NCBI RefSeq assembly: GCF_013366925.1
Contig: NZ_JAALDK010000001.1
Coordinates: forward strand, 4,581,165-4,645,164
Direction of reading: 5' to 3'
Length of the DNA: 64,000 bases
Source of the DNA: Paraburkholderia youngii
GTDB lineage: Bacteria; Pseudomonadota; Gammaproteobacteria; Burkholderiales; Burkholderiaceae
Each line of letters begins with the position of its first letter. Positions within the stretch are counted from its first letter, which is position 1. The translations under genes and the position numbers were made by a program. Below are positions 58,201 to 64,000 of this stretch, piece by piece. The notes beneath the pieces are model-generated. The model saw only the letters and a list, made by a program, of their open reading frames with translations, had not been told where the DNA came from and made no database searches.

Positions 58201-58542
58201 TTGAAATACTTACCGTTAATCGCTTTGACTGTTGCCATCTCGGCCTGCGCGGCTCAACCGCCGGCCGGGGTTCAGTCGGTGGGTCAAAGCCAGCAGCCGC
58301 CTCGCGCCGTCGCAACCTGCATCGCGCAGAAATGGGCGGATAGCTCACAACAGCAGGTCGTTTCGCAAAGTATCCTGGCCAACGATCAGGCCATGGACGT
58401 CTACGTCCCGGGCCAGCAACCGCCCAACGGCGCGGCAGCGGTGGTCCGTCCGTCGTATAGCGGCAAGGGCACGTGGGTCGGCTTCCGCGCAGGCGGCGCC
58501 GGCGCAAGCAATGCTACTGGCGCGATCAGCGGCTGTCTGTGA
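58201..58542 (+). CDS. Small lipoprotein of unknown function
   Basis: A 113-aa lipoprotein. It starts at TTG 58201, supported by GAGGAGA about 6 nt upstream. The signal peptide KYLPLIALTVAISAC ends in lipobox ISAC with Cys16. The mature part has two more cysteines (VATCIAQKWADSS and the final SGCL) and a VYVPGQQPPNGAAAVVRPS stretch that suggests a small beta fold stabilised by one disulfide. I do not recognise a named family. It ends before a bidirectional terminator. Confidence 0.78.
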   Translation: MKYLPLIALTVAISACAAQPPAGVQSVGQSQQPPRAVATCIAQKWADSSQQQVVSQSILANDQAMDVYVPGQQPPNGAAAVVRPSYSGKGTWVGFRAGGAGASNATGAISGCL

Positions 58543-58566
58543 AACGGTCGTCCTGGGTGTAGATAG

Positions 58567-58593
58567 AAAAAGCCCCGCATTTGCGGGGCTTTT
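58567..58593. terminator. Bidirectional terminator between the small lipoprotein gene and ppiD
   Basis: Stem GCCCCGC / GCGGGGC with an ATTT loop, flanked by five A and four T. It serves the convergent lipoprotein and ppiD genes. Confidence 0.9.
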
Positions 58594-58637
58594 CTTTTGA
58601 CCGGCAGGTAATGCTTACTGCGGCTTACTGCGGCGGC

Positions 58638-60572
58638 TTACTGGTCGGCCGTCTGCGCGGCGTTGTCGAGCGTGCCGTAGAACTGCACCTTCGAGCGCTC
58701 GCGCAGCGCCTTCAGATAGGCCTCGGCCTGCGACTGCGCGTCCACCTGCGCAATCTGCTGCTGCGCGACGGCGAGATGCTGCGCGTCGGTGGCCGCGGGC
58801 GGCACGATCTGGTTCACGCGATAAACCGCATAGCCGTCATCGCCGAGATCGACACCGACGTAGGCCGGCAACTTTTGCGCATCGACCTTGTAGATCGCGC
58901 TCAGTGCGGCAGGCGGCACGCCCTGCGCGTCATTGCGCGATACCTTCAGCGGCGACGAGAAACCGGCGGTCGCCTTCGATTTCTCGAACTCGGCCAGCTT
59001 CGCAGCGCCGTCCTTGTGCGCCGCTTCGTTCGCCTGCTCGGCGATGACCTTCTGACGTACCGCGTCCTTCACCGCGTCGAAGGCGGGCACGGCGGCGGGC
59101 TTGTAATCCGTCACGCGCGCGGCGATCAGCGTGTTGTTGCCGACGTCGATGGCCTGCGTGTTGTTGTGCGCCGATACCGAGTCGTTTGCGAATACGGCTG
59201 CGAGGAACTTCGGATTGTTCAGCGGGCTGTCGGGCGGCAGCTTCGCATCCGGCTGTGGCGTGACCGTCGCGGTCTGGATCTGCAGCTTGAACTTGTCCGC
59301 GGCCGGCTGCAGGCTCTTGGCCTTTTCATAGACCAGCGACGTGAAGGCTTCCGAGCCGTCGGTGAACGCCTTGCTCGCCAGTTGCGTCTTCAGCTCCCTG
59401 GTGATCTGGTCTTTCACTTCGTCGAACGACTTCGTGACCGCCGGCTTTACATCAGTGACCTTGATGATGTGGAAGCCGAAGTCCGTCTGCACGATGCCAC
59501 TGATTTCGTCCTTCTTCAGCGCGAACACCGCGTCGTCGAACGCCTGGCCGCCCGCGATCATGCCGCGGCCGAAGTAACCGAGATCGCCGCCCTTCGATGC
59601 CGAACCCGGGTCCTGCGAGCTCTGCTGCGCGATCTGCGCGAACTGGTCTGGATGCGCCTTGAGCTGCGCGAGCAACTCCTCGGCTTTCTGCTTCGCCTTG
59701 GCCTTGTCGGCCGCGCTCGCGTCCTTCGGTGCCGCGATCAGGATGTGGCTCGCGCGGACTTCACCTTCGGTGCGGAAGTGGGCGATGTTGTCGTCGTAGT
59801 ATTTCTTCAGGTCCGCGTCGCTAGGCTGCACCGATGCGCCCAGCGTGGCCGGCGACATCACCAGATACTGGATCGTTGCGGTAGCGGGCGTCGCGAAGTC
59901 GTTGCGATGCGCGTCGTAATACGTTTGCAGTTGCGCATCGGTCGGCTGGATCTTCGCTTCGTAATCGTGCGGATGGAACGCGATGCCCTGCACTTCACGC
60001 TGCTGCTGGGCCAGCTCGGTCAGGTGCTGCGCAAGCGTCTTCGACGTGAACGCGCTCGCCGCGATGCTCGCGGGCAGCTGTTGCATCGCGAGGTTGTAGC
60101 GCATGCGCTCGTCGTACTGATCGGGCGTCATGCCCTGCATCGCGAGCAACTGCTTGTAGCGCTCGAGGTCGATCGAACCGTCGGGATTTTTCAGCGACGA
60201 AATCACCGGATCGGACAGCAGCGCACGGCGCACCGCCTCGTCCGATGCGGTCAGATGCAGACGCTGCGTTTCGTCGGCGAGCACACGCTGCTCGATCATG
60301 CCGTCGAGCATCTGGCGGCGGCGCTCCGGTGTGTCGAACGACTTCATGTCGAACTGTGCACCGAGCATCTGACGCCCCCGGTCGATCTGCTGGCGCATCG
60401 CGTCGTCGTATTCGACGCGGGTGATCTTGTGACCGTTGACACTCGCGACGTTTGCGCTTTCGTCAAAGAAGCCGCGGAAGCCCTGAATACCCACAAAACC
60501 CAACCCCGGCAAAATGACGAGGATGAGCATGAACATCATCAGGCGTTGGTGATTGCGGAAAAAATCGAGCAT
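58638..60572 (-). CDS. ppiD: Periplasmic folding chaperone PpiD (SurA-N / parvulin domains)
   Basis: A 644-aa inner-membrane-anchored chaperone near the Sec translocon. One N-terminal span (MFMLILVILPGLGFVGIQG) is followed by a SurA-like helical domain (about 40-240), a parvulin domain near 255-355 (VRASHILIAAPKDASAADKA, LGYFGRGMIAGGQAFDDAVF, IVQTDFGFHIIKVTDVKPAV) and a large C-terminal region. Order after hupB matches E. coli lon-hupB-ppiD, here with two tRNA genes inserted. Parvulin activity in PpiD homologues is often weak. Confidence 0.93.
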   Translation of the reverse strand: MLDFFRNHQRLMMFMLILVILPGLGFVGIQGFRGFFDESANVASVNGHKITRVEYDDAMRQQIDRGRQMLGAQFDMKSFDTPERRRQMLDGMIEQRVLADETQRLHLTASDEAVRRALLSDPVISSLKNPDGSIDLERYKQLLAMQGMTPDQYDERMRYNLAMQQLPASIAASAFTSKTLAQHLTELAQQQREVQGIAFHPHDYEAKIQPTDAQLQTYYDAHRNDFATPATATIQYLVMSPATLGASVQPSDADLKKYYDDNIAHFRTEGEVRASHILIAAPKDASAADKAKAKQKAEELLAQLKAHPDQFAQIAQQSSQDPGSASKGGDLGYFGRGMIAGGQAFDDAVFALKKDEISGIVQTDFGFHIIKVTDVKPAVTKSFDEVKDQITRELKTQLASKAFTDGSEAFTSLVYEKAKSLQPAADKFKLQIQTATVTPQPDAKLPPDSPLNNPKFLAAVFANDSVSAHNNTQAIDVGNNTLIAARVTDYKPAAVPAFDAVKDAVRQKVIAEQANEAAHKDGAAKLAEFEKSKATAGFSSPLKVSRNDAQGVPPAALSAIYKVDAQKLPAYVGVDLGDDGYAVYRVNQIVPPAATDAQHLAVAQQQIAQVDAQSQAEAYLKALRERSKVQFYGTLDNAAQTADQ

Positions 60573-60625
60573 GCGTGAGGGATGCCAAAAACAGAACGCC
60601 CGATCTTACCTCAGCGGGCAACAAA

Positions 60626-60649
60626 AAAGGCGAACCGGAGTTCGCCTTT
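60626..60649 (-). terminator. Terminator downstream of the tRNA pair
   Basis: Stem AAAGGCGAA (60626-60634) with TTCGCCTTT (60641-60649); on the minus strand it is followed by a T-run, so it ends leftward tRNA transcription. Confidence 0.75.
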
Positions 60650-60658
60650 CGTGGATAC

Positions 60659-60735
60659 TGGCGGAGTGGACGGGACTCGAACCCGCGACCCCCGGCGTGA
60701 CAGGCCGGTATTCTAACCGACTGAACTACCACTCC
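60659..60735 (-). tRNA. tRNA-Asp (anticodon GTC)
   Basis: A 77-nt cloverleaf on the minus strand: acceptor GGAGTGG pairs with CCACTCC, D-loop AGTTCAGTCGGTTAGAA, anticodon loop CTGTCAC, T-arm GGGTTCGAGTCCC. The 3' CCA is encoded. Confidence 0.97.
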
Positions 60736-60782
60736 TTTTACTGCGCTCTTGCTATTGAAAACACTGCCGCCGAATCTGAAAC

Positions 60783-60858
60783 TGGTGGGTGCTGAGAGGC
60801 TCGAACTCCCGACCTACGCCTTGTAAGGGCGCCGCTCTACCAACTGAGCTAAGCACCC
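60783..60858 (-). tRNA. tRNA-Val (anticodon TAC)
   Basis: A 76-nt cloverleaf on the minus strand: acceptor GGGTGCT pairs with AGCACCC, D-arm AGCTCAGTTGGTAGAGC, anticodon loop CTTACAA, T-arm GGAGTTCGAGCCTC. The 3' CCA is encoded. It lies 47 nt upstream of tRNA-Asp and downstream of hupB. Confidence 0.97.
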
Positions 60859-60959
60859 GTTTCGTGATTCAATGCTTGATGTGTTTTCTGCCTTGCAGCC
60901 GCTCACCCGATGAATCGACGATGCAACCGGGTCAAGCAATTCCTCAAGCAGCAAGCCCG

Positions 60960-61232
60960 TTAGTTTAGCGCATCCTTCAGCGCTTTGCCAGGCCTAAATT
61001 TAGGAACTTTTGCCGCCTTGATTTTGATCGCGGCGCCCGTGCGCGGATTGCGCCCGGTGCGCGCCGTGCGCTTGCCGACCGCGAACGTGCCAAAGCCAAC
61101 CAGCGTGACCGATCCGCCCTTCTTCAACGTGCTTTTGACGCCCGCGATGACTGCATCGAGCGCACGGCCGGCCGCAGCCTTCGAAATGTCGGCTTGCTGT
61201 GCGATGTGATCGATCAATTCCGTCTTGTTCAT
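60960..61232 (-). CDS. hupB: DNA-binding protein HU-beta
   Basis: A 90-aa nucleoid protein that bends and compacts DNA as a dimer. The sequence [33 protein letters not shown], the DNA-binding arm [18 protein letters not shown] and [14 protein letters not shown] are textbook HU. GGGGG precedes the ATG. A good sigma-70 promoter lies 90 nt upstream at 61322-61350. It is between lon and tRNA-Val. Confidence 0.97.
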   Translation of the reverse strand: MNKTELIDHIAQQADISKAAAGRALDAVIAGVKSTLKKGGSVTLVGFGTFAVGKRTARTGRNPRTGAAIKIKAAKVPKFRPGKALKDALN

Positions 61233-61321
61233 TCAAAACCCCCGTGAATGGTTATTGGCAATCGTGACAGTGCTTTCCAGCACCTCGCGCCACGCGGCCG
61301 GCGCTAACGCCAGGCCGCCCC

Positions 61322-61350
61322 ATTAGAAGCGGCCGAAACCCTTGTGTCAA
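61322..61350 (-). promoter_or_regulatory. Sigma-70 promoter of hupB
   Basis: On the minus strand, -35 TTGACA (61350-61345, perfect) and -10 TCTAAT (61327-61322) have 17-nt spacing. It lies downstream of the lon terminator, so hupB is transcribed on its own. Confidence 0.75.
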
Positions 61351-61458
61351 CCGGGGTTGAGCCTGATCGAGGTGATTTTAGAGGGGCGCTTTCATCACAG
61401 TATGTTGCAGCGGAGAGTCTGGTGATGCGACACCGCGCCAAGGTCGTGGGGGCAATAA

Positions 61459-61486
61459 AAAACCCGCGGCCTTGACCGCGGGTTTT
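61459..61486 (-). terminator. Terminator of lon
   Basis: Stem CCCGCGG (61463-61469) with CCGCGGG (61476-61482). A flanking A-run on the plus strand becomes six T on the minus strand just after the stem. Confidence 0.88.
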
Positions 61487-61552
61487 CTGCTTCAGCGAAC
61501 AACAGCGCCGCTGGATGCTTTGACGCCGGCGCATTCAGATGCGCTTCGGACC

Positions 61553-63973
61553 TTAGTGCTTGACGACGTCCGTCGCGGCATCCTTGCCCGGCTCGGCACC
61601 AACCGGCGCCGAAGGCTTCGGTTCTTCTTCCGGCAACGCCTGCGGCACGCGTTCGAGCGCAAGTTCGAGCACCTTGTCGATCCAGCGGACCGGCACGATT
61701 TCGATCGCGTTCTTCACATTGTCCGGAATCTCCGTCAAGTCCTTGACGTTTTCTTCCGGAATCAGCACCAGCTTGATACCACCGCGATGCGCCGCGAGCA
61801 GTTTCTCCTTCAGGCCACCGATCGGCAGGACTTCGCCACGCAACGTGATTTCGCCCGTCATCGCGACATCGGCGCGCACCGGAATACCGGTCAACACCGA
61901 CACCAGCGCGGTCGTCATCGCGATACCAGCCGAAGGACCATCTTTCGGCGTCGCGCCTTCCGGCACGTGGATGTGAATATCCTGCTTGTCGAACGCTTCG
62001 TCCTTGATGCCAAGACGACGTGAACGCGAACGCACGACCGAGCGCGCCGCTTCGACGGATTCCTTCATCACGTCGCCGAGCGAACCCGTGCGGATCACAT
62101 TGCCCTTGCCCGGCATCACTGCGGCTTCGATGGTCAGCAGATCGCCGCCCACTTCCGTCCACGCGAGACCCGTGACCTGGCCCACCTGATTTTCCTTTGC
62201 GGCCAGACCGAAGTCGTACTTGCGCACGCCGAGGAACGTGTCGAGATTGCTACCGTCGACCTTCACCGCGCCTTCCGCCTTCTTCAGCAGAAGCATCTTC
62301 ACGACCTTGCGGCAAATCTTCGACACTTCACGCTCGAGCGAACGCACGCCCGCTTCACGCGTGTAGTAGCGAATGATGTCGCGGATCGCGGATTCGGTTA
62401 CATCGACCTCGCCATCCTTGAGGCCGTTGTTCTTCTTCTGCTTCGGCAACAGATAACGCTGCGCGATGCTGACCTTCTCGTCTTCCGTATAGCCGGACAG
62501 ACGAATCACTTCCATCCGGTCGAGCAGTGGCGGCGGAATGTTCAGCGAGTTCGACGTCGCGACGAACATCACGTCCGACAGATCGAAATCGACCTCGACG
62601 TAGTGATCGGCAAACGTATGGTTCTGTTCCGGATCGAGCACTTCGAGCAGCGCCGACGACGGATCGCCGCGGAAATCCTGGCCCATCTTGTCGACTTCGT
62701 CGAGCAGGAAGAGCGGATTGCGCACGCCGACCTTGGTCAGGCTCTGCAGGATCTTGCCCGGCATCGAACCGATGTACGTACGACGGTGGCCGCGAATCTC
62801 GGCTTCGTCACGCACGCCGCCCAATGCCATGCGCACGAACTTGCGGTTCGTCGCGCGCGCGATCGACTGGCCGAGCGAAGTCTTACCGACACCCGGAGGC
62901 CCAACGAGGCACAGGATCGGCGCCTTGACTTTGTCGACACGTTGCTGCACCGCGAGGTACTCGAGGATGCGTTCCTTCACCTTCTCGAGACCGAAGTGGT
63001 CTTCGTCGAGCACGCGTTCCGCATTCGACAGGTCGTTGTTGACCTTGCTCTTCTTGCGCCACGGCAAGCCGATCAGCGTGTCGATGTAGTTGCGCACGAC
63101 CGTCGCTTCCGCCGACATCGGCGACATCAGCTTGAGCTTCTTCAGCTCGGCGTCGGCCTTCTTCTTCGCTTCCTTCGGCATGCGGGCAGCCGTGATGCGC
63201 TTCTCGAGCTCCTCGAGATCCGCACCTTCTTCGCCTTCGCCGAGTTCCTTCTGGATCGCCTTGACCTGTTCGTTCAGGTAGTACTCGCGCTGGCTCTTCT
63301 CCATCTGACGCTTCACGCGCCCACGGATACGCTTTTCGACCTGCAGGATGTCGATCTCGGCTTCGAGTTGCGCGAGCAGATGCTCGAGCCGCTCGATCAC
63401 CGGGAACATCTCGAGGATGTGCTGCTTCTGGTCGAGCTTGAGCGGCAGATGCGCGGCAATCGTGTCCGCGAGACGCCCGGCTTCGTCGATACCCGACAAG
63501 GAGGTCAGGATCTCCGGCGGGATCTTCTTGTTCAGCTTCACATACTGGTCGAACTGCGACACGATCGCGCGACGCAGCGCTTCGGTTTCAGCGCTGTCGG
63601 CATGGTCGGGTTCGAGCGGCATGACTTCGCACGAGAACTGCGTTTCCTGTTCTTCGATGGAAAGCGTCTTCGCGCGCTGCAAGCCTTCGACGAGCACCTT
63701 CACGGTACCGTCGGGCAGTTTCAGCATCTGCAGGATGTTGGCGATACACCCTACTTCGTACATGTCCTTTTCGGTCGGCTCATCTTTCGCAGCCGTTTTC
63801 TGGGCGACGAGCATGATGTGCTTGCCGCCTTCCATCGCTGCTTCGAGAGCCTTGATCGACTTCGGGCGGCCTACGAAGAGCGGAATCACCATGTGCGGGA
63901 AAACGACTACGTCGCGCAGCGGGAGCAGCGGCAGCGTAATGCGTTCCGGCGGGAGGAGTTGGGTTCCTGACAT
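61553..63973 (-). CDS. lon: ATP-dependent protease Lon
   Basis: An 806-aa cytoplasmic AAA+ serine protease degrading misfolded and regulatory proteins. The N-terminal LON substrate domain (about 12-205) starts [20 protein letters not shown]. The AAA+ domain has Walker [16 protein letters not shown] and Walker [11 protein letters not shown]. The C-terminal protease domain has the catalytic Ser in [11 protein letters not shown] and Lys in [20 protein letters not shown] site precedes the ATG. The whole gene is inside the window; its promoter is not. Confidence 0.97.
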   Translation of the reverse strand: MSGTQLLPPERITLPLLPLRDVVVFPHMVIPLFVGRPKSIKALEAAMEGGKHIMLVAQKTAAKDEPTEKDMYEVGCIANILQMLKLPDGTVKVLVEGLQRAKTLSIEEQETQFSCEVMPLEPDHADSAETEALRRAIVSQFDQYVKLNKKIPPEILTSLSGIDEAGRLADTIAAHLPLKLDQKQHILEMFPVIERLEHLLAQLEAEIDILQVEKRIRGRVKRQMEKSQREYYLNEQVKAIQKELGEGEEGADLEELEKRITAARMPKEAKKKADAELKKLKLMSPMSAEATVVRNYIDTLIGLPWRKKSKVNNDLSNAERVLDEDHFGLEKVKERILEYLAVQQRVDKVKAPILCLVGPPGVGKTSLGQSIARATNRKFVRMALGGVRDEAEIRGHRRTYIGSMPGKILQSLTKVGVRNPLFLLDEVDKMGQDFRGDPSSALLEVLDPEQNHTFADHYVEVDFDLSDVMFVATSNSLNIPPPLLDRMEVIRLSGYTEDEKVSIAQRYLLPKQKKNNGLKDGEVDVTESAIRDIIRYYTREAGVRSLEREVSKICRKVVKMLLLKKAEGAVKVDGSNLDTFLGVRKYDFGLAAKENQVGQVTGLAWTEVGGDLLTIEAAVMPGKGNVIRTGSLGDVMKESVEAARSVVRSRSRRLGIKDEAFDKQDIHIHVPEGATPKDGPSAGIAMTTALVSVLTGIPVRADVAMTGEITLRGEVLPIGGLKEKLLAAHRGGIKLVLIPEENVKDLTEIPDNVKNAIEIVPVRWIDKVLELALERVPQALPEEEPKPSAPVGAEPGKDAATDVVKH

Positions 63974-64000
63974 TTCATTTCCCCATGAGTGGAATCAGTT

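Overview
The window looks like a chromosomal segment of a Burkholderia/Paraburkholderia-type betaproteobacterium. The coding DNA is GC-rich, the left end carries a cepacian-type exopolysaccharide (bce) cluster in bceA-to-bceJ order, and the housekeeping blocks (lon-hupB-tRNA-Val-tRNA-Asp-ppiD, mltG-tmk-holB-tatD, selO-msrB-yciB-bolA) are typical of this family. The genus call is inference from gene content and order.

Layout. (1) 1-14120: exopolysaccharide cluster. Nine genes run leftward from bceB (initiating sugar-phosphate transferase) through bceC (UDP-glucose dehydrogenase), bceD (low-MW tyrosine phosphatase), bceE (Wza channel), bceF (Wzc tyrosine kinase), bceG/bceH (glycosyltransferases) and bceI (polymerase) to bceJ (glycosyltransferase), with a likely next gene cut by the window edge. 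bceA (GDP-mannose supply) is divergent, across a 0.6 kb AT-rich control region. (2) 14190-18656: a domesticated IS5-type DNA-binding domain fused to another domain, a YciI-like protein, psiF, a small membrane protein and a SYLF-domain lipoprotein. (3) 18904-23543: GT4 glycosyltransferase, otsA and an MscS channel (an osmoadaptation group), then an orphan Rap1a/Tai-like protein. (4) 23736-28722: leftward operon mltG-tmk-holB-GNAT-tatD-ankyrin protein. (5) About 28880-30760: a low-GC islet with a 248-aa Cys-tailed protein followed by two paralogous ~100-aa proteins. It lies between the promoters of mltG and ygfZ and is my best candidate for an undescribed system (effector with duplicated immunity). 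(6) 30826-32907: ygfZ and a TANGO2/NRDE protein. (7) 32973-42822: lipid and short-chain metabolism, mostly leftward: acyl-CoA ligase, hydratase/dehydrogenase, thiolase, PaaI thioesterase, MDR and SDR oxidoreductases, and an esterase. A WHy/LEA lipoprotein gene and a decayed MocR fragment are embedded. (8) 43033-46897: selO, msrB, yciB, bolA and a parvulin foldase. (9) 47075-56563: purL, a DadA-like oxidoreductase, nnr and pgi. (10) 56693-63973: ABC ATPase and tesA with overlapping start codons, a small lipoprotein, ppiD, two tRNAs, hupB and lon.

Most of the window is well-populated core chromosome. The accessory or odd parts are the bce control region, the transposase-derived fusion gene with inverted repeats upstream, the effector-like islet, the orphan immunity-like gene and the MocR remnant. 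No CRISPR array, complete insertion sequence, prophage or replication origin was seen. All functional calls come from reading motifs by eye; no database search was run.
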